This document shows positions 22,101 to 33,400 of a DNA stretch of 64,000 nucleotides, in pieces (the stretch's first letter is position 1; each line of letters opens with the position of its first letter). This DNA comes from Pachyseris speciosa (Eukaryota; Cnidaria; Anthozoa; Scleractinia; Pachyseridae), in assembly GCA_016490735.1 (NCBI GenBank), contig JAEMWC010000452.1:185001-249000 (forward strand), read 5' to 3'. The notes under the pieces are model-generated. The model saw only the letters and a list, made by a program, of their open reading frames with translations, ran no database searches and was not told the DNA's origin. The translations under genes were made by a program, and so were the position numbers.

Positions 22101-24212
22101 AAGGGGAGTTTGTGCCAATTTTGCCCGACATCTAAATTTCCCTAAAATTTGCTCTACTTTGGCCTACAGACTGGTTATTGCCAGAAATGTAAGTCGATAT
22201 TTATTTTGCGCAGGGCTGTCATTAAAGTTTTAAGAGGATGGTCTCGTAGAGAAAGTAGCTGGTCAAAAATCAAGGAATTCATCCTATAGCTGTAGTGTTT
22301 TACTCATTTTCAGGCTGATTTTACTATAGTAGCCGGCTATAAAAGCCGGTTACCAGCTTTTAATGACAACCCTGAATGTGGTGACCAGAGTTTGATGAAT
22401 TAACACATGACTTTTGCCAACCAAAAGGATCTGATGCATGATTGGTGGTGAAGGCTGGGACATTTTTTCTGTGTTATATTTCAATGTAGGTATGTGTTCC
22501 AAGTTTACTTTCCATGGCTGAAAATTTTTCATGTACTTGTGGACCAGGTCAACACTGACCCCTAGTAAATAATGTCTAAAACTAGTAACAACTAAAAGTG
22601 CACCTAACCCCAAAAAATTTTTTTCGCTTAAATAAATCTTTACACCTGTTCGAAACACACTGCGCCTCTTTGCGTCTTTTTAAACCAAATCTTGTCTTTT
22701 TATAGGCTGTAAAAGTTACGAATCATCTGTCCCACGACCGAGCTAATAAGAGGCATGGGTCTATTCCTTACATGACGTCACAAACTGCTTTGCATGCATG
22801 TAAGGAATAGACCCATGCCCTTTACTAGCTCGGTCGTGGGACAGATGATGGCTAAATTTCGTAACTTTTGCAGCCTATAAAAAGTCAATATTTGGTTTTA
22901 AAAGGCTCAAAACGGCGCAATACGTTTCGTACAGATGCAAAGATTTATTTAAGCGAAAACAATTTTTTGGGGTTAGGTGCACTTTAACAGACACTTACTA
23001 CTCTTGAGATCGATCAAGAAAGATCGATTTAGGTGTCTGTGGAACACCAGCGCAGCATGAACCCGTGAGCAAGACGTATGCTCTAGTGGAAAGTCACATG
23101 TTTCCTTGTTCCTTCCAAATAAGTAGCAAGACTTCTGATCGATGATCAGTTTCTGTCGATAAGGGGAATAATAAGTAAACACATCTTGCCTCAGTTTCTA
23201 AATTTGGGCACCTGTCCAAACTCTGCCACTGATACAGGTAAAAGGTGGACTCAATTAAACCTGTCTGAGGAGTAATAACATCGACAAGCTACTCAATGTC
23301 AAATGCCTAAACCTCACCCAGTTTGATTTAGCACAAATTAAAACTGCACAAACCAACTAAATGATCAGCTCAGTCTGTTCTTGTGCAACATACAACATAA
23401 ATAAAACCACTAAACAAGGAAAGATTAAGCATAAAAATGCATGTTTTATGGATTGTCTGTAGAGCTCAAAGCTTATTTTCATCTCTTATATATTTTGGTT
23501 TCTTATCTTTAATCTTTAATATTATTTCAATCTTTGTTGCTGTTAGCAAGATAACAAAGCAATGCACGGTAAGAAGATACAGCAAATCAGATGAAAAAGA
23601 AACAAAAACAACCTGAATATAAGCTTACACTGAATAAATATATACAGAGTGGTATGCAATATGGGCAGGCAATTGTTAAATACTCAAGAAATAATTAATT
23701 AATGAAGATTTTATTAGAACATGAGTGACAAGATGACAGATCATCTCTGGATAATGACACTGCTTTGGCTTTGATTGACAAGGTCATGATCAGAAGATGC
23801 CCTTGTCAAATCATGGGACTGCAGCCAGGTCACACTTTGATTCTGATATTTTAATAAAATATGAACATACATTTGCAAAATATAGAGAGATTTCACACTA
23901 GAAACAGATGGTTAATTATAAGATTCGATAGAAATTTTACCAGAACGACTAACATCCTTAGGATGTAAGTCTTAAGTTTATAAATTTAAAGCTTCAAGTT
24001 AATTTATTCAAAATGTATACCTCCACTAAAGTTGACTGTTTCATGACATCTAAATGGAGTCCCTGTGGCGGTTTTCCTGCCCTGTGTTAAAAAAGCCATC
24101 TCTAGTTGAGGTAAAATATCAAACACTGGGCCACCGAATCCATCAAATCTTACCAACTAGGGACATCAAAAGCTGACGAGTTCGAGGAAATGGCTGCCTT
24201 GTTTGCCGCCAT
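16181..24212 (-). CDS. PPP1R8: Nuclear inhibitor of protein phosphatase 1 (NIPP1)
   Basis: A nuclear PP1-targeting subunit that uses an FHA domain to bind phosphorylated splicing and cell-cycle partners and a central segment to hold PP1. Seven minus-strand exons: 24154-24212, 24021-24081, 22999-23152, 20816-21054, 18768-18924, 17839-17906, 16181-16537. All junctions are GT-AG and in phase, totalling 1095 bp (364 residues; human is 351). Residues 20-40 match the WAGKPP..GLHLDV start. The FHA domain spans about 41-130 (LFGRN at 51-55, SCSRVHAAL, THGTF at 92-96). GLLGLPE and LTEFNTAHNKRIS follow, then a basic patch KRKRK and VAF at 212-214 where human has RVTF. The downstream segment EIINPEDIDPSVGKFRNMVQT is clear, and the last residues KKKYAKEAWPGKKP equal the human end. 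Start: first ATG, followed by a short Ala/Ser-rich leader as in human. A foldback element sits beside exon 3, and a THAP-element relic lies in the intron after exon 4. Confidence 0.95.
16905..17013. repeat. Inverted-repeat hairpin in PPP1R8 last intron
   Basis: ggtccgtactgtaagttac (about 16914) is mirrored by gtaacttacagtacggacc (about 16990-17008). A further, weaker copy of the cagtacgg core lies near 16826. Confidence 0.65.
18540..18680 (+). repeat. Probable LINE 3' tail
   Basis: A segment ending ggctaaataaatgaactgaactgaac has the look of a retrotransposon 3' end with a short (GAACT)n tail. There is no coding part. Intronic to PPP1R8. Confidence 0.35.
19511..20430. mobile_element. 920-bp DNA transposon relic with THAP-like fragment
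   Basis: Left and right ends are long inverted copies. gcaaatatggcggaccac at 19521 is mirrored by gtggtccgccatatttgc ending near 20420, and pairing continues inward over ~100 bp, including gaggctagtcaggc-type blocks. Inside, on the plus strand from 19661, a frame reads TYFCVPECHQKGVK...KVFFLQFPRSPLR. This has the C-x3-C start and FxFP block of a THAP zinc finger, the DNA-binding module of P-element-type transposases, but it degenerates before the second metal pair. The element is inactive. It lies in PPP1R8 intron 4. Confidence 0.55.
22595..22985. mobile_element. 391-bp foldback element beside PPP1R8 exon 3
   Basis: The ends aaagtgcacctaacccc and ggggttaggtgcacttt are exact mirrors. The arms run ~190 bp each (tgtcccacgaccgagcta against tagctcggtcgtgggaca; aggaatagacccatgc against gcatgggtctattcct), leaving a loop of a few dozen bases with atgacgtcac. 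The right end stops 13 bp short of the donor of PPP1R8 exon 3 (22999). No ORF. Confidence 0.85.
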
Positions 24213-24449
24213 TTTGGCACGCTTTGTCTACTTGAGGTACGAGAAACTGGTGACGAGTTCATAAATTACAATATCCCGGATAGAGATTCTCGTTTCCAGG
24301 CTCATTTCTCAGATTGACAACTAGCCTCAATTGCCCGGATGTCAAATTCCCTTGATCCTTGTCGCGCTAAAAACAGTTTTCCCGCCACCGTCTGAGATTT
24401 ATTTTGGTTTATAAAAGTAGGTGTATTTCTCGCCGATTACGCGGCGAAA
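24213..24449. promoter_or_regulatory. Shared bidirectional promoter of PPP1R8 and NSMCE1
   Basis: Only 237 bp separate the divergent start codons. An E2F-type sequence tttcccgc lies at 24378-24385, and gcg-containing boxes (gtcgcgc, tacgcggcg) flank it. No TATA box is evident at a convincing distance. The promoter role is inferred from the gene arrangement. Confidence 0.6.
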
Positions 24450-27400
24450 ATGAGGGAATCCCAGCGCCTCTTCCTTCAAAGTCTTATGGCTAAGCAATTT
24501 CTCTCTGAAAAAGAGACGAAGAATATCTATCAGAAGGCATGCAGTGCGTTTGGAGGTAAGAGAACGTTTCTTCATAACCATCCATGATGGGTTTTATGTG
24601 AAAATTGTTCTTATCATGACGACTAGCTTACACGAAGCTCAAGCTTAAGCTTATTCTCAAACTTTTTTTGACTGTACAGACGACAGTCCTCCTGAGAACT
24701 TTGTGAACTTTTTGGAGGCTATCAACAAAAGCCTAGGGCCTCTGGACATGGAAATCAGGCGTGGAATATCTGAAGATGATGGAGCTGTGCATTATGGTTT
24801 GGTAAGTGCCTGGAAGGGGTTGGGGGGGGGGGGGGGGGGAAGGGGGCAGGGGTGTGATACTCCCCTATATGTAAGCTATGTAGGTACATGCCATCCCAAA
24901 TGGTATGGTGTTGGAGCCATTTGGTTTGGGTATAGACAGATATAAACTTAGGATTTATCTCAGCTTTGGATGGCTTTGTACAAGTATAAAATCTCGACAC
25001 TGAATGAGTTGATTGGTAATTTTTAAAATGAGTCAACGAGTTGAGCTAAGTTATGTAGCACCATGGTGCTTATTTTAATAACTACAGCATGCTACTTGCA
25101 CTAAGTTTCCTGAGAACATTTAATTTTTTCAGGTGAATACAGCAGAGGATGAGCACTCCAAGTTGGCGACTGATTTTTCTCCAAATGACATTGTCTTTTT
25201 CAAGAAAGTGGTAAACTATCTCCATGCCCCTTTTTATATTGTTTGATTCTTGCAGTTAGCATATTGTTAAACATGTTTATGGCATCATTTTCCATGTAGC
25301 AGGTAACTTATGTGCTGAATTTTATTTACTCAGTGAGTAAATTGTGGCAAATCAATAACCTAAACCTATTCGCATCTTTTGTGTTCTTTCCTGAGACAAA
25401 ACAAATTGCTTAACGTTTTTCTTGAGTTAATATGACACAACTTGAGAAAGACTTTGATCTGTCCCAACAAGAGTTATCAGTGTTTATGGAACAACGCTGC
25501 CTATGGAAGAAACTCCTCATGTTGGAACAATGCACTCAAAATAATAACAATAACATAACATGTTTGAATGGTTACCATCAGCCTGTTCAGCCCCTGTTAC
25601 ATGTTGAAACTTTTAGCTGAAACTTGTGTGCAACGCTGATGAGAGACCGAACGAGACCAGTTTCACGAAGTGGTGTTACATGGTGAAACTCTTGTTTTTA
25701 TCACCATTGCGATTGTTGCAACCAATGCAGAAGTAGAAAGCAGTTCTACTTTTCTTGAAACTTGTCTCGCAATGGAAGTTCAAAAAAGTTTCACGAAACC
25801 GACCACACGGTGCAATGCCTGCTGAAACTTGTTTCGCAGTGCCATTGCACAGTCACAAGTTTCAGTTAAAAGTTTCAATGTGTAACAGCAGCTTTAGTGA
25901 AACATTTTAATTAAGTTCTCGTGGGCAACCATGCAGTGGACAACCATCCTATGGTGCAAGCTGTTTCAGCTGTCATTAAAGGACAGTACAGGGGCCTGGG
26001 ATTTCCCCTGTAAATTCTGAGTTAGATCCCAGCAACTTTGATAGAAACAGCATGTTGACCACACCACATTAGTATAAATCTGCTAGCATCACGAATGCTG
26101 TTCTCTTATTTGCTATGCTACTCACTGTCTAGTGGTTGTTGACAAAATGGCATTCACTTCTTTGCGTTTTCAAAGTGTCTTCAAGGAGGATTTAGGTAAT
26201 TTTGAACGACTAGTAGATTTACACTAAAACTTTTAGATTATTTGTTCTCAATTTCTATGCGTGATAGCTGATTCAGGCTGTGCCCTCATCAGCTATCACA
26301 CCATAGAAATCTTGAGCTCACTTTCTAATAAATATTGTTCCCTGGCTACCTTCTGCACATCCCCATCTGCTTAAAAAATTGACAAGTCTACATAGTGGAG
26401 GATGGAGCAAACGTCCAAGTGTGACGTATCCTAAACAATTGTGTAGAGACTCCAATGTAATCTTTCTTAATTGTCCATTTCTGTGCAGATGGACCTGATC
26501 ATCGCCTCTCCAGATGGTACTGTCTCCTCTACAGATGCACTAAACACAGCAGCAGATTTAGAGAAAAAGATGAGCATAACTCATGCAGAGGAACTTGTTA
26601 AAAAGCTTGTGAAAGACAACTGGATGTCAGAGGTAAGTATTTTGAATAGCTTAGGGAGCTGTTGATCAAAAATTAACTGAGGTGTAATTCTTCCATGATA
26701 TCATTGTAACAGATAATTGAAAAAAAAAAAAAACTTCAGAGCTCTCCCAACACGAGTCAAACCTGTGGCATTCTGATTACTGGTTCAGATGCTCTAACCA
26801 CTGAGCGATATCTTCAACACCTCATTACAACTTCACGCCGCTTTAAGTGTGTCTTTCTGAAATGGCTTAAACCGCTGGATGTTGTAGCTTGAAGGCTCAG
26901 TTTATTCCTTTGGGCATTGGCTTCAGTAATACCGAAAGCATCTCGAATAATTTTGGTTTTATTCGGTTTGAAAAAGGTGGGATATTTTGGATGGAGACCT
27001 CAAAGAGACTTCAAAAGACTGGAACAATACTGCAATTAAGGGACCATGTGTGAACTGACTTGTGAACGTATCCATTTGTTCGCGACGTGTGAAAGATTAT
27101 GAAGTAATCACCGCAGACATTTTATAGATTTGGCTTCTTCGCAACGTATTTTCAAGTTTTGTAAGCTTAAGCTTGTGTATTTTTGAATACAGATCATATT
27201 GAGAGCTTTAAAAAGAGATCTTGAACGAGTTGTTTTGGTCACAGAACGCGTTAGAATTTTTTTTCCTAGAGTGGCGGCCATGATTAATTTATGCATGAAC
27301 ACGTTCCGATGCGTGGTGAATGCCCAGGCCACTTAATGGATTTGAACTTTTCCTTTGACCACAACATTCGAGGAGAGATTTAATTTAGGATTCTTTTCTT

Positions 27401-30400
27401 TTTGAGGCCGACTGAGTGTTCGATTCAAAGCCGCCGTCAAGTTTTACTCGGAGCAGTGTCGTGTTTCATGTTATCTGTTCCTCCCAGAATATATATGTAT
27501 TTGATGACTTTTTCTTTCTTTGCTCAATAAAGAAATTAAATTAAAAATTCTTGATTTGTATTTTTTTTTTTTTATAACTCAGTGAGTTAATTTTGCTCCA
27601 TGCAGCCACGTTAATTCTGACAATCGCGGCGTGTAACTTGTTAAGTTTCTATTTTAAGATAAACAATCAATTGAGGCTTTTTATCGTGTATATCATCTAA
27701 CAACTGAAATAAAACGCATTTGTTTTGTTTAAGAAGATTTCAGGCCAAGTACATCGGTCAAAAGAGTCATCCATCGTCAAACGGCTGTCGAGGCATTACT
27801 ATGATTTACGTAATTCTCCGGACTCTTTTTAGTAAACACGGATGTTGTTTTGATCAAGCAAGCTTCGCGAGCAAGAAAACCGCAATTTTTGTCCGGTTGT
27901 CATGTCAACTGTCTAGAATTGACCAACTGCCGTGTCTTGTCACATCCCCTGACGCTCATCACGCTCGATGCACGTAATCTTCCCGATTATTTGCTTGCCT
28001 TGTTCCATCAGTCAAAAAGATTTTACACAGAGAATGTTAAAGCAAAGGCAACGGAAACGAAATAAGGTAAAAAAAACATCAACAACTAAAAATGTTTGAC
28101 GCCAAAGTCGCATTGCCACACGTAACAAGTTTTGTAACTGCTGCTTTGTACCAAGGTAAATAATACTCCGCGGTCATGAATTCAATTTGCGTGCGCTCCT
28201 GTGTTTACTTTGAAAAAGGAAACCCTCCCTCTCTCGAGCAAAATTTTGACTCAGAAAAGTTAAAAAGGCGATTATGTAGAATCTTCAATCTTTACTCTCA
28301 AATTTCCAAGGCTGTTTACGGCCTTCAAGAAATTGTTCACTCGAACGCGATTTTCGCTGGGAGCGTAAATATTGACCGATTTGTCCGGTTGTTCTGTGGT
28401 AATTGACAAAAACTTCCCTTCGATATCTGGTTCAAGTTTGAAATTGACAAGAATGGTGGCACCAGCTGTGGCACACATGCTATTAATTTAAAATCAATCA
28501 AGCAGATATCATCGTAGTCCCTTGGGTTTTATTTCTTCTCTGTTAATAAAAGAAAAATATCTCACCTACATCAAAGAGCTTGCGCTCTTTGGAAACATGC
28601 CGTGTTGTCGGCAGAACATCGTTGTGAATAAGTGATGAGTAAGAACAATAGCGTGAATATATGAATGCTCAATGACCCCAGAATTTGGGGTACACACTTA
28701 AAGCGGCGTGAAGTTGTCATGTACAGTACCGCTCAAAAGTAGGTTACAGTCGAACCTCGATTATCTGGATTTCTCGATTATCCAGACTACTTCTTCGGGT
28801 CCCAGATTTTTCATGAATATTAACAAGGTACGATGAAGATTCCTAGAAATTATCATTTTGAATTATTTTTAATTTAGATTATTAGGTTTAGTTTATGGTT
28901 ATATATAAAATGTTCATTTTCTTTCAAAGAGCAAATGTTTTAGACCAAAGTTTGTGTATGAAGTTCAATTCTACACTACAGTATGCTGTTGTATTAAATA
29001 TCGATTTACAAATTATTTTAGTTCTGTTTTCTCTTATTAATATTCATATTTTCGATTATCAGAACTATTTACTCCAGTCCCAGCAGGTCCGGATAATCGA
29101 GGTACAACTGTACCACCCTGACACGCAACTTGAATTGCGTTGCACGCTACCTGATTTTCTTGTCATGCGCTAAGGGAATTGCGTAGCATGCGATGTCTTA
29201 GAAACTGTAAGCATATTGGCTTGAAGCCCTCTCACTATTTAATAAGCCCATTGTAAAGCAACAATAGTCGATTTCAGTAGTCAGTTTCCAGTGTTCGCAA
29301 AAGCCCGCTACAAAGAAAGGAATATGGTGATAGATCAATCATCACCGGAAAGGGGCAGCATGTGCTACGATTCCAAATTCTGTGTCAAACTGTTTTCTCC
29401 TCGAAACTTTGATAGACTGAGATCGACATGATTAACTTAAGAAACCTACATATACAATATCATGCACATGAACATGCTTTTCGGTCTTTCAAAGTGTAAA
29501 CATTCAGAGGAATACTACCGCCATGAGTACAGCTACTATTTAACCTCTCACGGAATTTAGTTCGCTTCCCTTGGACACGAGCTTCATTCTGCATAGCACT
29601 AGAGCATGACGCGACTGTTAACTTACTTTTGAGCAGTGCTGTATTTACGTCCATGTATGGAAAGGTGGGGGAGGGGGGTAGGGGTGACCCAAATGCGTCG
29701 TCAAGGTAATTGAAATTTCATAGCTGCAGGAGACTTGTGGGAGCTAGGTCATTAAACTAAGTTCATATGACAATGCCCTGCATACTGTTAGGATCTGTAG
29801 CCCAGTGGCTAGAGCATCCAAACTAGTCAATTGAAAGGTCATGGGTTCAACATCTGTGGGGAGAACTCGAACATTTCTGTCAGAGACTGTGTGCATGTGA
29901 CGGTATAGACTAATTGAAGGGCTTGGAGCATAACCAACCTATATTGAATTTTAGGTTGTTTTTCGATTTTGCTCAAATTTGTCTGACTTTTTGCATGTGA
30001 ACTGCAATTCAACTGAAAGAAGATGTAATGCAATTTGCAAACTACTCTCATGGAAGGTTGGTTTTTTTGTATACAGAAAAAAACACAATTGTATGTCCAA
30101 AATGGACAAATCCAAGCAAAATCAAAAAGCAACTTAAAATGTGACATAGGTTGGTTATGCTTCAAGCCCTTCGATTACTTCTCTCTTTCATTCAAGACGC
30201 TTAATAAAACAATCTCACCTCACTCTCATTGCAAAAGTTAAATGTATCTCCAAATGTTTACTAGTTATTAAATGTGACTAAACCATTACTACATGAACAA
30301 CAACTGGCATGTTAATATTAATGATACTGAAATTGTGTATGATGATCAGATTGCAAATTGGTGCCACAATGAACCTTAATGGGCAGATAATGCATTACAA

Positions 30401-33400
30401 AAGCCCCCTCCCCTCCCCTCCCCTCCCCTCCCCATGCAAAAAATTTAACCTCCTGAAATCTACCACCATGCATATGGCAACCAAGTTTACCACTAGCAAG
30501 CTTTTCTTCTTCAGAAAACATGACATAGATTTCTGTTTCTATTAACCACACTAAAAAGAACAGGGGAGCAGGGATTCCAGCACTCGGCGTCATTAGTGAG
30601 CTGAGTTTTTGTTGGTTCTCTACTCTACATCGAGAGGTTTTTCTCCAGGGACTCCGGTTTTTGCCCTCTCCACAAAAACCAACATTTGGTTTGATTTGAT
30701 TTAATTCTTCATTTCGAGTTGATTTGATTTAGTCTGCCCAATTAGTAAGAGCACCTGTGTTCAGCTAGAAAGATTTGAGACTTTAATAAAGTGATTATTA
30801 TTATTATTATTATTATTATTGTAGTATATAAAGAGTTGTTTTTACAGTGTGTATTTAAAAAAATTATTATTATTATCATTATTATTATGGAGGCATACCA
30901 TAAAGTTCCGTAAGAAACAGCCCCTACAAAGTAGCGATCCTCCGAAAGTAGCGAAGAAATAACGCAGGTGTTAGCAAATTCCGAAAGTAGCAACCCCCCA
31001 AAAATAGCGACCTCATAAGCGATTTCCCTTCTTAGCAAGAAATAACTAAAATGATAATATAACAAAGCTATACACTGTACCAAACTGATCAGAGGCTTAT
31101 ATGCATATGAAGTGAAATTGAAAAAAGGATTACAACAGCTGAGGAAAGATTTGAATGAAAACCTGCAACAACCAACTCCAACAGCTCAAAATAAGATTTA
31201 ATATTACCAGTATTAATAGGAACTGATTGCTGCTAATGTATATTATTCAAATAGTGGTCAATTCTTTCAAATTGTCATTCAAAGCAGTAACTTCGAACAG
31301 CCCAATGTGCTGTACACATTTTAGCTACCCGGAAGTAGCAAACCCCAAAAGTAGCGATAGGAAAAGGATGCTAAATCAGAAAGTAACGAGGGTCGTTACT
31401 TTCAGAACTTTACTGTATTATAAGCACCCTACTTTAATAAGTGAACATAACCAGTGTTCCTGATAACTTTCTATGTCAAGGGGTCAGTGACAATTTTTAA
31501 GGAGTCATAAGGTACATGCCGTTTTAAATCATCTTATATGTGTGGGGCCAGGAAGCCAGCTTTCTCAGGTTTTTGCCCCAAAACGCCTTCCTTATCTGGA
31601 ATGCTGACATAATAGCTTGTGTGTTATTGTAGTTGTTAGGGTCATACTCATTAGGACCAAGAGCCATGCTTGAGCTCCACCCATACTTGAAGAGAGTGTA
31701 CGAAGATGACATTATGGACTGCATGATTTGCCATACAATTGCTATCAAGGTCAGGCGTTTTTCTCTGGTACTGATTTTGACAACAGCAGTGTTTGTGATA
31801 ACTTTCAAAGTCAGGGAGTAAATGATAGCTATTGAGGGGGGCAACAGGCATTTGTCTTTCAAAATGTTTTAAAATTAACTTTTTCAATGATGGTGTGATC
31901 ACCAAAAATGTAGCTGTACTGCACAAAGTTATTTATTTATAAGAGTAACTTCAAACAAAATGGCTGACACTATAAAGAGGTATGAAAAGAGATTAAAATA
32001 ATTATGAACATGTCTTTCAAACCTAGTGTACAATTTCATTCTTTTTTGTGCCTTTATTTTATGCATTTTCTCCATGCTTGATGCTTTTATTAGGTGCAGT
32101 TACACTGGCCATAGAGTACTTAAGTGATGACATCACAAAAACTAAATTTGTGAAATCATGGGATTTGTTTGGACATTCAGAAAGAACAGGATAAAAAAGA
32201 CCTACTTGCCGAAAATCAGCCTTTTCTTATGTTTGAGAGCAATGTTATGCTCTGCTGACTCCGTACAAATCCTTCTAAATTTTACGTACCCCGGTAGTTC
32301 ATAACGTTATGAACCAAGTCAAATTTTGAAGTATGGACTCAGTCAGCAGCGTATAACAGTGCTAATTAATCTCAGAGCCAATTTGCCTTTAAATGCTGAT
32401 TTTTGGCAAGTTAGCATTTTTCATCTTGCTCTTACTGAAAATCTCAACAAATCCCATATTTTCAAAAATTTTAATATTATATTTTGTGAGGTCACACTAT
32501 AGTACTCTATTATGGCTTTTACCCACAGGGGAGCAATTTTTGAGGTGTAACTGATCTACCTAAAGTGAAAATTGCTTCCGGGTAATTTCCATGGATACAT
32601 CAAAAAGAAAAAAAGAATTACCCATGACATTTCATAGGTGTAAGTCTTGTGGTTTATTGAGACCCCAAAGCAGCTCAACCAATCACCGTGATTGCCAGAC
32701 ACAGGGAATCCACATGCTATTTACTTGGCAATTTCTCAGCATGTAACCTCAAACAGGGAGTCGTTCAGAACCCAGAGTCAACCCATCCCAAGCCATTACA
32801 CTAAGGTTCCTGTGGGAAAAAGGTCTAGTGTACCCACACCTGTTGTAAGTTGTTAGTGAATGGTATGGTTAAGCCTGTGCAAATTGAAGGCCTCGGTGCA
32901 TAACCAACCTATGTCGAATTTTGGGTCATTTTTTGATTTTGCCTGGATTTGTCCAAATTGTTGTGTGTAAACTACAATTCAATTGAAAGAAGATATAATG
33001 CAATTTGCAAACCACTCGCAGAAGGTTGGTTTAATAATCTTTAATACTTATAGAGCGCATAACTCTATATGAATATAATCTTATGCGCTAAGAACCTGTG
33101 CGCAAGAAAAAACACATTTTTTGCACACATTATATCTCTTAATTCTCCAAAATGACAAAATGAAAAAAAAAATATTGGTGAAAAAATACCAGACAATGTT
33201 TTTCAATTGAATTGCAGTTCACATGCAGAAATTCAGACAAATCCAAGCAAAAGCGAAAAACGACCCAAAATTCGACAGAGGATGGTTATGCACCAAGGCC
33301 TTCAATTGTCTACATTAAGCTTGTGCAAGAAGTAACAGATAAAAGAAAACCACAGAAAGAAGTATTGATTGAAAAGAAAACATATTAAATAGTTCCTCTT

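Noticed and set aside
22973..23182. FHA-domain exon first considered as nibrin (NBN)
   Set aside because: The upstream WAGKPP exon, the downstream TEFNTAHNKRIS exon and the KKKYAKEAWPGKKP end identify NIPP1.
28176..28406. Plus-strand ORF in NSMCE1 intron 4 and neighbours at 27720-28065
   Set aside because: No recognised domain; the opposite strand of part of it carries a LINE endonuclease motif.
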